Assembly: GCA_020725115.1 (NCBI GenBank) | Contig: DYFR01000015.1 | Location: forward strand, 1 to 64,000 | Direction of reading: 5' to 3' | Source of the DNA: Thiohalomonas denitrificans | Lineage (GTDB): Bacteria; Pseudomonadota; Gammaproteobacteria; Thiohalomonadales; Thiohalomonadaceae | DNA: 64,000 bases | Shown: positions 30,036 to 37,656 of the stretch, one piece after another | How positions within the stretch are numbered: the stretch's first letter is position 1 | How the letters are laid out: every line of letters begins with the position of its first letter | Notes under the pieces: generated by a model | Told to the model about the DNA's origin: nothing | What the model saw: the letters and a program-made list of their open reading frames with translations, nothing else | Database searches by the model: none | Made by a program: the position numbers and the translations under genes

Positions 30036-30290
30036 ATGAATCGTGGCATGGGCGGTTGGAGTGCGGCGCTGCTGCTGGCGCTGACTGTGGCGGCATCTCC
30101 TGTGATGGCCGATGAGGCCAAGTCGGACAAGGGCTTCAAGCAGGAGGTCAAGGAGGGCGCCAAGGAAACCTGGCAAGGCTTCAAGGAAGGCGTGAAAGAT
30201 GCCGGCCGTTCCCTGAAGCAAACCGGCAAGGCCATCAAGGAAGACGTCAAGGAAAGTGCCGACGAGGTGAAAAAGGATTTGAAAGACTAG
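30036..30290 (+). CDS. second secreted hendecad-repeat protein, 84 aa
   Basis: A paralogue of the preceding gene. A signal peptide (ending SPVMADE) is followed by 11-residue units such as KEGAKETWQGF, KEGVKDAGRSL, KQTGKAIKEDV and KESADEVKKDL. ATG 30036 lies 8 bp after GGGAGG; ATG 30030 is only 2 bp from it, so 30036 is preferred. The pair probably arose by duplication and is cotranscribed. The role is unknown; stress-protective or membrane-surface binding is a guess from the repeat type. Confidence 0.72.
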   Translation: MNRGMGGWSAALLLALTVAASPVMADEAKSDKGFKQEVKEGAKETWQGFKEGVKDAGRSLKQTGKAIKEDVKESADEVKKDLKD

Positions 30291-30313
30291 CGTCGGAACC
30301 GATCGGCCGCTGG

Positions 30314-30340
30314 GCAAGGGGGCGCTGCGGCGCCCCTTGC
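30314..30340 (+). terminator. GC-rich hairpin after hendecad genes
   Basis: GCAAGGGGGCGC pairs with GCGCCCCTTGC, with one bulged G and a 4-nt loop, followed by only a short T3. It is a possible terminator. Confidence 0.5.
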
Positions 30341-30457
30341 CGTTTCGGCGTTGCGTTATCGGCTCCCGGCCCCATATCGGGCTAGGTTACGCCTGTACTT
30401 CGGGGTAAACTAATCGGCCTTTTTGCCCGCCAGGGCGGTACTACGAGTAGTAAACCG

Positions 30458-31858
30458 ATGGATTTATTGCCAATTTTCATGAATGTACGCGGTCGCCGCA
30501 CCCTGGTGGTGGGCGGCGGCGAGGTGGCGGCGCGCAAGGTCGGGCTGCTGCTCGAGGCCGGCGCCGCGGTGACCGTGGTGAGTCCGGCACTGGGCTCCAC
30601 CCTCAAGGCGCAGGCCGACAGCAATGCCATCACCTGGCGCCAGGCGGCGTTTGCGCCGGCCGATCTGGAAGACGTGGCCCTGGTGGTTGCCGCCACCGAC
30701 GACGAGAAGGTCAACCGCCAGGTGTCCGAGCTGGCCCAGGCGCGCAGCCTGCCGGTGAACGTGGTGGACAACCCCGAACTGTGCAGCTTCCTGATGCCCT
30801 CGATCATCGACCGTTCGCCGGTGCAGATCGCCGTGTCCACCGGCGGCGCCTCGCCGGTGCTGGCGCGCCTGCTGCGGGCGCGGCTGGAGTCGGCCATCCC
30901 CGCCGCCTACGGCCGTCTGGCCCAGCTGGTGGAAAGCTTCCGCGACCAGGTCAAGGCACGCTTCAAGGACACCAATGCCCGGCGCAATTTCTGGGAACAC
31001 GTGTTGCAGGGCGAGATCGCCGAAATGGTATTTGCCGGCAAGGACGAGCAGGCCCGGGACGCGCTGGAGGCCGCCGTGGCGGCGGGCAAGGAGGAGCCGG
31101 TGGGTGAGGTATATCTGGTCGGCGGCGGTCCCGGCGACCCGGACCTGCTTACCTTCCGCGCCCTGCGTCTGATGCAGCAGGCCGACGTCATCGTGCACGA
31201 CCGCCTGATCTCCAAGCAGGTGCTGGATCTGTGTCGTCGCGATGCCGAACGTATCTATGTCGGCAAGGAGCGTGACAACCACGCCCTGCCGCAGGACGAC
31301 ATCAACATGCTGCTGGTGAAGCTGGCCAAGGAAGGCAAGCGTGTCTGTCGCCTGAAGGGCGGCGACCCGTTCATCTTTGGCCGCGGCGGCGAGGAGATCG
31401 AAACCCTGGCGGCGGAAGGCGTCACCTTCCAGGTGGTGCCCGGCATCACCGCCGCCATCGGCATGTCGTCCTACGCCGGTATTCCGCTGACCCACCGCGA
31501 CTACTCGCAGTCGGTCACCTTCGTCACCGGTCACCTCAAGGACGGCAGCATGAACCTCAACTGGACGGCGCTGGCCCAGCCCAACCAGACCGTGGTGTTC
31601 TACATGGGGCTGAAGGGCCTGTCGGTGATTTGCGACAACCTGATCAAGCACGGCCGCTCGCCCGACACGCCGATGGCCCTGGTGCAGCAGGCCACCACGC
31701 CGCGGCAGAAGGAGTTCATCGGCACCCTCGGCACCATGACCAAGGTTATCGCCAAGCAAGAGATCAAGCCGCCGACCCTGATCGTCGTCGGCGAAGTGGT
31801 GCAGCTGCACAAGCAGTTCAGCTGGTTCGAACCGCAGGCGTATTACGGAGATAAATAA
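30458..31858 (+). CDS. cysG: siroheme synthase CysG
   Basis: A 466-residue trifunctional enzyme making siroheme from uroporphyrinogen III. The N-terminal NAD-dependent precorrin-2 dehydrogenase/ferrochelatase begins MDLLPIFMNVRGRRTLVVGGG. The middle carries STGGASPVLARLLR. The C-terminal SAM-dependent methyltransferase has YLVGGGPGDPDLLTFRALR (about 217-235) and CRLKGGDPFIFGRGGEE. Siroheme serves assimilatory and dissimilatory sulfite reductases and nitrite reductase. Confidence 0.97.
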   Translation: MDLLPIFMNVRGRRTLVVGGGEVAARKVGLLLEAGAAVTVVSPALGSTLKAQADSNAITWRQAAFAPADLEDVALVVAATDDEKVNRQVSELAQARSLPVNVVDNPELCSFLMPSIIDRSPVQIAVSTGGASPVLARLLRARLESAIPAAYGRLAQLVESFRDQVKARFKDTNARRNFWEHVLQGEIAEMVFAGKDEQARDALEAAVAAGKEEPVGEVYLVGGGPGDPDLLTFRALRLMQQADVIVHDRLISKQVLDLCRRDAERIYVGKERDNHALPQDDINMLLVKLAKEGKRVCRLKGGDPFIFGRGGEEIETLAAEGVTFQVVPGITAAIGMSSYAGIPLTHRDYSQSVTFVTGHLKDGSMNLNWTALAQPNQTVVFYMGLKGLSVICDNLIKHGRSPDTPMALVQQATTPRQKEFIGTLGTMTKVIAKQEIKPPTLIVVGEVVQLHKQFSWFEPQAYYGDK

Positions 31859-31942
31859 AGTTTCGAGTTTGTAGTTTCGAGTTTCGAACGGCGGGTCTGT
31901 GCCTCCGTTTTCGAAACCTGAAACCCGCAACTCGAAACTGGT
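31859..31942. repeat. family F intergenic palindrome (AGTTTCG heptamers)
   Basis: The left arm (31859-31889) is heptamers AGTTTCG/AGTTTGT; the right arm (about 31908-31940) is the inverted CGAAACT set. It starts one base after the cysG stop and ends at the stop of the convergent rhodanese gene. Confidence 0.88.
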
Positions 31943-31944
31943 TT

Positions 31945-32409
31945 TTAAGTCGGTTTTCGCTGTTCCGGACGCAGTCGGGTGGTGAAGTAGTCCTCGCCGG
32001 TGTCTTCGTCGACGGGGTTGTTGTCGGCGTCCAGCATGGGCTGTTCGAATTCGAACCAGCCGCGCATGCCGGTCTTGAGGGAGTAGACGTGCTTGAAGCC
32101 CATGCGCTGCATGGTGTGGGCGGCGAGGACGCTGCGGTAGCCGGAACGGCAGATGACGACGATTTCGCGCTGGCGGCCGGCGGCGAGTTCCGGCACGGTT
32201 TCCTCGTAGTCCCACTCACAGGCCGATTCCAGCACGCCGCGCGGTACGTTGATGGCACCCTCAATATGCATGGCGGCGAATTCATACGGTTCGCGCACAT
32301 CGACGAGCAGCAGGTCAGACATGCTGTTGAGCTTTTCCTCCAGATCCCAGGGAAACAGCTCGTCCACATCGGACAGGCACTCGGCAACCAGATCGGTGTA
32401 ATGCTTCAT
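31945..32409 (-). CDS. rhodanese-domain protein
   Basis: A 154-residue single-domain rhodanese. VDVREPYEFAAMHIEGAINVPRG (about 36-58) and the active-site loop VICRSGYRS with C87 are intact, so persulfide transfer is possible. The C-terminal extension (about 120-154) is acidic and may bind a partner. It has no signal peptide. It is next to cysG and within 11 kb of sqr, suggesting handling of sulfane sulfur; the partner is unknown. Confidence 0.88.
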   Translation of the reverse strand: MKHYTDLVAECLSDVDELFPWDLEEKLNSMSDLLLVDVREPYEFAAMHIEGAINVPRGVLESACEWDYEETVPELAAGRQREIVVICRSGYRSVLAAHTMQRMGFKHVYSLKTGMRGWFEFEQPMLDADNNPVDEDTGEDYFTTRLRPEQRKPT

Positions 32410-32520
32410 GGCGACGACCTTGCAAGTTCAGCGGGTAACACGGGTGAGGCAGAGGCAGCAATATTACTTGCTTTGGGCGGCGGACTCAAAGCACCGCTAA
32501 TGATGTAGAGAGGCAGAACC

Positions 32521-32910
32521 ATGGCCGTGGAAAAATTCATCCCCATCAAGAATGAACAGCAGCCGGAGCCGGAAGACGAGCGGCTGGCCGCATTCTCCAG
32601 CCCGTGCGAGGGTAACGAGCCCTATGCCCTGATGGTGCTGGGCGACAGCATGTTGCCCGAATTCACCGAGGGCGACGTCATCATCATCTACCCGAAGAAC
32701 GTGGTGAAGGATGGTTCCTATGTCGTCGCACAGCACAACGGCGAATATACCTTCCGTCAGTATGTGGTGCAGGACGGTCGCAGCTACCTGAAGGCGCTGA
32801 ATCCGGCCTATCCCATGGAAGAGGTGGCGGGGGTGGACGTGGTGAAGGGAGTGATCGTGCAGAAGAAGGGGAAGGGCGGCGGTCGCAAGAACATCAAGCA
32901 TTACGTTTGA
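32521..32910 (+). CDS. orphan S24/LexA C-terminal-domain protein, probably inactive
   Basis: A 129-residue protein made only of the S24 peptidase (LexA C-terminal) fold, with no DNA-binding domain. The nucleophile region VLGDSMLPEFTEGDVIII keeps S43. In LexA the catalytic Lys sits in TVKRL; here the aligned stretch is YTFRQY, with Arg (R79) in its place, so self-cleavage is unlikely. The C-terminus is basic (KKGKGGGRKN). It may bind peptides or dimerise with a related repressor. It is 111 bp downstream of the divergent rhodanese gene. Confidence 0.8.
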   Translation: MAVEKFIPIKNEQQPEPEDERLAAFSSPCEGNEPYALMVLGDSMLPEFTEGDVIIIYPKNVVKDGSYVVAQHNGEYTFRQYVVQDGRSYLKALNPAYPMEEVAGVDVVKGVIVQKKGKGGGRKNIKHYV

Positions 32911-32911
32911 A

Positions 32912-32938
32912 GCAGATACAAGTCACAAGTTACAAGCG
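32912..32938. repeat. family A half-element
   Basis: GCAGATACAAGTCACAAGTTA starts 2 bp after the S24 gene stop and has the same left end as the copies at 1842 and 54466. The right arm is missing or decayed (only CTCCTTGCG near 32990). Confidence 0.75.
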
Positions 32939-33038
32939 AATGAATTTGTTGCGCTCATGCCGGAGGAGTTCCGGGTGTGAAGTTCACGACTCCTTGCGTG
33001 TTTCGTATTTTTCCTTTCGTCCCTGCCTGATTAGACGA

Positions 33039-33089
33039 GGCGCAGAGGCCACAGAGAAAACACATTCGTAATCTCTGCGTCTCTGCGTT
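33039..33089. repeat. family B intergenic palindrome
   Basis: The left arm GGCGCAGAGGCCACAGAG (33039-33060 in full) and right arm CTCTGCGTCTCTGCG (33071-33089) form a short copy. It lies 20 bp past the stop of the FKBP gene on the minus strand. Confidence 0.82.
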
Positions 33090-33109
33090 GGATTTGTGTT
33101 GATTTGTTG

Positions 33110-33595
33110 TCAGTGCTGATGGCCGCCGGCGCCATGCACGTGGCCGTGCTCCAGTTCTTCCTCGGTGGCGTCACGCACCTCGACGATGGTGACGTCGAAG
33201 TTCAGGTTCTGGCCGGCCAGCGGATGGTTGGCATCAACGGTAATGGTCTCTGCTGAGGCCTCGACCACGGTGACTACCATGGGCTGGCCGCTCTCGGTCA
33301 TGGTGTGGAACTGCATGCCGACCTGGATCTCTTCCGGGGTTTCGAACATCTGGCGCGGTACGGCCTGCATCATGCTGTCGTCGCGCTCGCCATAGCCTTC
33401 CGCCGGTGCCACGGCAACCTTCAGCGCATCGCCGGCCTTCTTGCCCTCCAGCGCAGACTCCAGCCCGGGGATGATGTTGCCGATACCGTGAATGTAGGCC
33501 AGCGGATCGCCGCCCTTCGAACTGTCGATGACATTGCCCTGATCATCGGTGAGGGTGTAGTCGATGGTGACCACTTTCTGCGAGGTGATATGCAT
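33110..33595 (-). CDS. SlyD-type FKBP peptidyl-prolyl isomerase
   Basis: A 161-residue FKBP with an inserted chaperone (IF) domain, as in SlyD. VTIDYTLTDDQGNVIDSSKGGDPLAYIHG at the start, FHTMTESGQPMVVTV and NHPLAGQNLNFDVTIVEV are typical. The tail is short and His-rich (HGHVHGAGGHQH), suited to nickel or other metals. The start at ATG 33595 follows family length; the open frame extends upstream. Confidence 0.92.
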   Translation of the reverse strand: MHITSQKVVTIDYTLTDDQGNVIDSSKGGDPLAYIHGIGNIIPGLESALEGKKAGDALKVAVAPAEGYGERDDSMMQAVPRQMFETPEEIQVGMQFHTMTESGQPMVVTVVEASAETITVDANHPLAGQNLNFDVTIVEVRDATEEELEHGHVHGAGGHQH

Positions 33596-33846
33596 GGGGA
33601 AGAGTCCTTGGCTTGTAGTCTGAGGCCGCCAGTTTACCCCGGTCAGGCGCAAAGGGCCACCGCGCAGCGGGCAGAAAGGCAATAAACGCCCTGTTTTCAG
33701 GCGGGTTACCTCTACGATGGTATTGCCTCGCACCAGGGGGGGGATGGCTCAGGGTGCGTCTGAAGACCACAGCTGTCTGGAGGTGTTCTGCCATGCGTTC
33801 CTTGCCGCATTTCGCGTATTGCGCATCAGGGTGTCGGATAAAAAAA

Positions 33847-33866
33847 ACGGCGGCCGAGGCCGCCGT
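33847..33866 (-). terminator. intrinsic terminator of the envelope operon
   Basis: ACGGCGGC/GCCGCCGT (33847-33854, 33859-33866) with a 4-nt loop is followed on the minus strand by TTTTTTTT. It ends the operon that starts at 36815. The 250 bp between here and the FKBP gene start shows nothing else recognisable. Confidence 0.93.
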
Positions 33867-33887
33867 AAAAGTCCACAGTTGCAGGGG

Positions 33888-33944
33888 TGCGACTGATGGA
33901 ATCAGCTGCAGGTATTGCCCTCAGGTACGCCGGCCTTTTTCAGC
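33888..33944. repeat. 57-bp direct repeat, copy 1
   Basis: Identical base for base to 34779-34835, where it is the 3' end of the DUF2892 gene plus 14 bp beyond the stop. Here it lies beyond the DUF3365 gene. Confidence 0.95.
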
Positions 33945-33952
33945 GTACGCGT
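33902..33952 (-). pseudogene. 3' remnant of a second DUF2892-type gene
   Basis: Reading on the minus strand, the last 17 residues before TGA at 33902 are TRTLKKAGVPEGNTCS-like, matching the C-terminus LKKAGVPEGNTCS of the intact gene at 34793. Upstream of this the frame does not resemble the membrane protein and no start with an RBS is seen. It looks like a duplication remnant. Confidence 0.65.
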
Positions 33953-33997
33953 GGCGTTGCCGGAGAGCCAGGCAGGGGGGGCGATTACCTTGTGGTC

Positions 33998-34759
33998 TTA
34001 GTCACGCACCGCGATGGTTACGCTCATCAGTCCAATTACATCGTTTATCTCCAAGCCATCTTTCTCGAATCCCAGCATATCGAGTTCACCCTGGGGTTTT
34101 CCGTGGCAACCCATGCAGGGAGGGATTAGCCGGATCGGTTCCATATACCGATAAACTTCCTGTTTGCCCATCTGTGCGAATGTTCCGTGGGCGGCTCCGT
34201 CAAAACCCGGCTGGACGAAGCGGGTCAATGTCTCCCGCTCAGCTGAATCGGGGATGTTCACCGGGTTTCGATAGTTGCGAGCCGGTTGTTTTGTAAGGAT
34301 GCCGGTACGCGCATTCAATAGGGAACCCATTTCGCGTTCCCATTTCGCCGGCAAAAAATGTTTCCAGGCCACACCTTTTACGTTGAGTCGGTCCTGGTTA
34401 TTGTCCATCGCCTGCTTTCCGGCCCAAAAGACCTTTTCCATAATCCGCTGCTGGCTCGGGCTGGCATCAATCTGTAGATGTTCGACGGATGCACGCCACT
34501 GCTTTTCAAAGACAGCGCCGGTGTAACCTTTGTCGCCGATATTTGGATCGGTCAATTTTCCCATCTGTGAAAAAATCACCATTCGTCCGGCAAATATTGC
34601 CTGAGCAATCTTGGTGGCCGTATCGTGGGCTTCGGCACGCGTTACGCTTTCGATGAACAGATACTCTGGCCAACCGCCCTTCGCTGGGATGCCGACCTCG
34701 GCATGTATCACGGGACTGCTGACGATGCCGGCAAGTGCCAACATTATTAGTTTTCTCAT
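33998..34759 (-). CDS. DUF3365 (Tll0287-like) haem-binding protein
   Basis: A 253-residue exported protein with a signal peptide (1-20, ending SSPVIHA). Its Tll0287-like DUF3365 fold is related to haem-PAS sensors. One c-type haem site CMGCH is at 215-219, close to the C-terminus (PIRLIPPCMGCHGKPQGE). A strong GGAGGG lies 9 bp upstream of ATG 34759. It is the last intact gene of an operon with a DUF2892 membrane protein, a FadL-type porin and a c-type cytochrome. It is probably periplasmic, in redox sensing or electron transfer; the role is inferred. Confidence 0.82.
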   Translation of the reverse strand: MRKLIMLALAGIVSSPVIHAEVGIPAKGGWPEYLFIESVTRAEAHDTATKIAQAIFAGRMVIFSQMGKLTDPNIGDKGYTGAVFEKQWRASVEHLQIDASPSQQRIMEKVFWAGKQAMDNNQDRLNVKGVAWKHFLPAKWEREMGSLLNARTGILTKQPARNYRNPVNIPDSAERETLTRFVQPGFDGAAHGTFAQMGKQEVYRYMEPIRLIPPCMGCHGKPQGELDMLGFEKDGLEINDVIGLMSVTIAVRD

Positions 34760-34778
34760 TGTCGTTCCCTCCAGGTGC

Positions 34779-34835
34779 TGCGACTGATGGAATCAGCTGC
34801 AGGTATTGCCCTCAGGTACGCCGGCCTTTTTCAGC
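34779..34835. repeat. 57-bp direct repeat, copy 2
   Basis: Identical to 33888-33944. This copy spans the last 14 codons of the DUF2892 gene and 14 bp after its stop. Confidence 0.95.
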
Positions 34836-34996
34836 ATGAAGGCCAGCGGGCAAAAGCTGGTGATACCGCTCTGGGCGAGATTGAGTCCCACGAAGGCAGT
34901 CAGCCAGATCCAGTCCGGGTGGTGCAGATTGGCCAGCAGCAGGCTGAGCAGCACCATCATTCCCGCCACCAGATGTACGATGCGATCGACATTCAT
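34793..34996 (-). CDS. DUF2892 (YgaP transmembrane-like) inner-membrane protein
   Basis: A 67-residue protein with two membrane helices (about 5-22 and 30-48), of the DUF2892 family. CPLAFMLKKAGVPEG near the end is characteristic. In YgaP this domain is fused to rhodanese; alone it is common near sulfur genes. The RBS is GAGGG. It lies between the FadL-type and DUF3365 genes. Confidence 0.88.
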   Translation of the reverse strand: MNVDRIVHLVAGMMVLLSLLLANLHHPDWIWLTAFVGLNLAQSGITSFCPLAFMLKKAGVPEGNTCS

Positions 34997-35010
34997 TGTA
35001 TTGCCCTCGA

Positions 35011-36156
35011 TTAGTTGCGGTAGCTGATCTGCAGGTTGAGCACGTTCTGCTCCAGCTCAATCGATCTGCCGGCGCTGTTCTCCACCTTGTTATGGAAGGC
35101 GCGGACATAGGACAGGCTGACGGATGCCTTGTCACTCATCTGGCGCGTCATGCCCAGCGACAGGTGATGCTCGGTGACGGCGAGGGAACCGTAGTTGTTG
35201 GTGACATCCTCCGGCCCGATGGGAGAGGCGCCGTAGTTGTAGCCGACGCGCACCGTGGTCTTGTCGTTCATCTTGCGCTGCACGCCGATGGCATACACCG
35301 TCTGATCGCTCCAGCCGAAGTTCATCACTTGGTCGCCGCCCGGCGTTTTCAGCGTCACCTTGTCCAGTACATCACTGAACTGGATCTGTTTTACGTCGAA
35401 CTCGACCAACAGGCCGGGGTTGGGCATGTAGGCCAGGCCCAGCTGCAGACTCTGCGGCGCATCCATGGTCATCTCATAACGTCCGCCGGTGGTGTTCCAC
35501 TTGAAGGCGTCCATGTTCTGCTGACTGATGTACGCAGCACCAAAGCGCAAGGTGTCGCTGATCTGATAGGTCAGGCCCAGGGTGGCGCCGAAGCCGAATA
35601 CCTGGTTCTGCGGCAGTTGCCGACTGCTGTTGTACATCGCCAGGCTCTGGTAATCGATGTTCAGTGCGGCGCCGACATTGAGTTTTTCGTTGATCTTGTA
35701 GGCAAAGCCCGGTGCGATTTTGTAGAACTGCTTGGTGGTGACGACCGTCTGGTTGCCAGGTAGGTCTGACCTTGCATCAGTAAAATCTACTCCCATCCCT
35801 GACAGACCGGCCATGCCCATGCCCAAGGTCAGTTGATCGTCGATGCGGAAGGCGAGGGCACCGGACGGCATCATGTACAGGTCGGACTCAGAGCTATAGC
35901 CATCGGCCTTGCGCGGCGGGTTGAGAAAGCCGAAGCCCATGTCGGAACGAAACTCGTTCATCTCCAGCGTGGCGAGGCCGGCCGGATTGGTGAGTACGGT
36001 ACCGGCATCCTGCGGTGCAGCTACCACGGCACCGGCCATGCCCCACTGGGTGGCGGTGACGCCGAGCATCTGATCGCCGTTGGTGGCATGGGCAACACCG
36101 GCCGTGCCTAGCAGTGCAACAACGAGTGCATTTCTTTTGAAGTTATTGGTTTTCAC
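35011..36156 (-). CDS. FadL/OmpP1/TodX-family outer-membrane channel
   Basis: A 381-residue beta-barrel with a signal peptide (1-24, ending GVAHATNG). The hatch-region pattern is GTVLTNPAGLATLEMNEF, and the C-terminus is QISYRN. The family takes up hydrophobic compounds. The start is GTG 36156 (M-K-T-N-N), with a GGGGGA site about 10 bp upstream. The 44-bp spacing to the upstream cytochrome gene suggests one transcript. Confidence 0.9.
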   Translation of the reverse strand: MKTNNFKRNALVVALLGTAGVAHATNGDQMLGVTATQWGMAGAVVAAPQDAGTVLTNPAGLATLEMNEFRSDMGFGFLNPPRKADGYSSESDLYMMPSGALAFRIDDQLTLGMGMAGLSGMGVDFTDARSDLPGNQTVVTTKQFYKIAPGFAYKINEKLNVGAALNIDYQSLAMYNSSRQLPQNQVFGFGATLGLTYQISDTLRFGAAYISQQNMDAFKWNTTGGRYEMTMDAPQSLQLGLAYMPNPGLLVEFDVKQIQFSDVLDKVTLKTPGGDQVMNFGWSDQTVYAIGVQRKMNDKTTVRVGYNYGASPIGPEDVTNNYGSLAVTEHHLSLGMTRQMSDKASVSLSYVRAFHNKVENSAGRSIELEQNVLNLQISYRN

Positions 36157-36200
36157 AGTAGATATCCCCCTGGGTTGGTGGTGTATGTGCTGCCTGTGTT

Positions 36201-36815
36201 TTATTTCTTCGGCACGAGGTTGCTGGAGATGCCGGGTTGACCACGGAAATAGTTATGGCAGGCAACGCAACCCTGGGCGATGGGGCCGAGATAGCCGGCA
36301 GCCTTGGCCATGTCTCCTTCCTTGGCGGCATCCGCCAGACGCAGGGTGTTGCCTTCCACCATGTCCTGGAATACCAGCAGGGCATCGACGGTTTCATCTT
36401 TCACCTTATCCAGCGGCATGTAGGGCAGCAGGCCGCCACGCGGCAGGCGATGATGTGCCAGGTTGTGGGCGGCATCTATCGCCATGTCGGCATTGTCAGT
36501 GGCAATGGCGGCGGCCATGCGCTGATAGTCGGCCAGTATCTCTTGCATCACCTGTACCATGGTCAGGGTGTCGCTGCGGCGGTCGTGCAGCATTTGCAGA
36601 CGAGTCAGCGTCTGCTTGCTCTGCGGCGAGAGGGCCTGCACTTTCTGCTTCAATTCCGGGGTCATGAGCGACATCATGTGTTGCATCATTTTCTGGGCTT
36701 CAGCGGGATTGGCCGGCTTGGCCGCGGGCTCGGCCGCGTGGGAGATGGTGCCGAAAGCCAGTGCCGCACAGAAGGCTACCGTGCGCAGTTTGCCGTTTGC
36801 TGTAAAGTGAAGCAT
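36201..36815 (-). CDS. periplasmic c-type cytochrome, single haem
   Basis: A 204-residue exported protein with a signal peptide (1-26, ending ISHAAEP) and a long helical region rich in Met and Gln. One haem c site, CVACHNYFRG (183-187 for CxxCH), lies near the C-terminus. The placement recalls class II (cytochrome c'-like) proteins, but I cannot assign a subfamily. ATG 36815 follows GAGGGG. It is the first gene of the operon and is divergent from the OmpR-type regulator. Confidence 0.82.
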   Translation of the reverse strand: MLHFTANGKLRTVAFCAALAFGTISHAAEPAAKPANPAEAQKMMQHMMSLMTPELKQKVQALSPQSKQTLTRLQMLHDRRSDTLTMVQVMQEILADYQRMAAAIATDNADMAIDAAHNLAHHRLPRGGLLPYMPLDKVKDETVDALLVFQDMVEGNTLRLADAAKEGDMAKAAGYLGPIAQGCVACHNYFRGQPGISSNLVPKK

Positions 36816-36885
36816 ATAATTCCCCTCGTTATGGTTGGTGGTCTGGAACGAGAGTGGCGCGAGGGTGTTGCCGGCGGATTGCGCA

Positions 36886-36905
36886 GTTGTAACAGTTTGT
36901 AACAG
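36886..36905. promoter_or_regulatory. tandem 10-bp direct repeat, likely OmpR-family operator
   Basis: GTTGTAACAG and TTTGTAACAG lie in tandem. On the minus strand this reads GTTACA-N4-GTTACA, the head-to-tail layout bound by OmpR/PhoB-type regulators. It sits in the 124-bp divergent gap, 35 bp before the response regulator and 71 bp before the cytochrome operon, so it could control both. Confidence 0.65.
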
Positions 36906-36939
36906 AGTGTTTCGCTGCTGTGTCGATGGGTGATTAAAT

Positions 36940-37644
36940 ATGATCAATGGCAAGGAACATGTGCTGGTAGTGGATGATGATGCAGCCCTGCGCGGACTGT
37001 TGACACGCTATTTGAGCGAAAACGGTTATGCGGTAACTGCGGTGGCCGATGGCGTGGAAATGGGCGCGGCGCTGGCACAGCAGCGTCCTGATCTGGTGAT
37101 CCTCGACCTGATGCTGCCCGGTGAGGATGGCATCTCGCTGGCGCGCCGCCTGCGCAGCGAAAGCACTATCCCTATCGTCATGCTGTCGGCACGGGGCGAG
37201 GACATCGATCGCATCATCGGACTGGAGGTCGGTGCCGACGATTATCTGCCGAAGCCGTTCAACCCGCGCGAGTTGCTGGCACGGATTCGTGCCGTGATGC
37301 GGCGTCAGCGTCCGATGCCGGTGGCGACAGGCGATGCGGCCATTTGTTTTGGTCCCTATCGCCTGGAGCTGGAAAGTCACCGCCTGCTGCGCGACGGCAC
37401 CGATGTGGTCTTGACCACCGGTGAATTCTCACTGCTGCGGGTATTTGCCGAACATCCGAACCGGGTGCTGGAGCGGGATGTGCTGCTGGAGCGCCTGAAA
37501 GGTTATGAACGCAACCCCTTTGATCGCAGTATCGATGTTCGTGTCACGCGCCTGCGTCGCAAAATCGAGGCCGACCCGGCGAATCCGCACTATATCCGTA
37601 CCGTTTGGGGCGAGGGCTATATGTTCTGCCCGCATGCAGTCTGA
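36940..37644 (+). CDS. OmpR-family response regulator
   Basis: A 234-residue regulator with a receiver domain (phospho-acceptor D56 in LVILDLMLPGEDG, acidic DDD at 12-14, Lys in PKPFNPREL) and a C-terminal winged helix (RSIDVRVTRLRRKIEADP, YIRTVWGEGYMF). It closely resembles OmpR. The kinase gene starts 12 bp downstream. The divergent partner operon and the tandem GTTACA sites upstream make the porin-cytochrome operon its likely target. Confidence 0.92.
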   Translation: MINGKEHVLVVDDDAALRGLLTRYLSENGYAVTAVADGVEMGAALAQQRPDLVILDLMLPGEDGISLARRLRSESTIPIVMLSARGEDIDRIIGLEVGADDYLPKPFNPRELLARIRAVMRRQRPMPVATGDAAICFGPYRLELESHRLLRDGTDVVLTTGEFSLLRVFAEHPNRVLERDVLLERLKGYERNPFDRSIDVRVTRLRRKIEADPANPHYIRTVWGEGYMFCPHAV

Positions 37645-37656
37645 ACGGTATTGCTC

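Noticed and set aside
33754-34296. 180-codon plus-strand frame between FKBP and DUF3365
   Set aside because: It crosses a minus-strand terminator and the 57-bp repeat and has no RBS or domain pattern.
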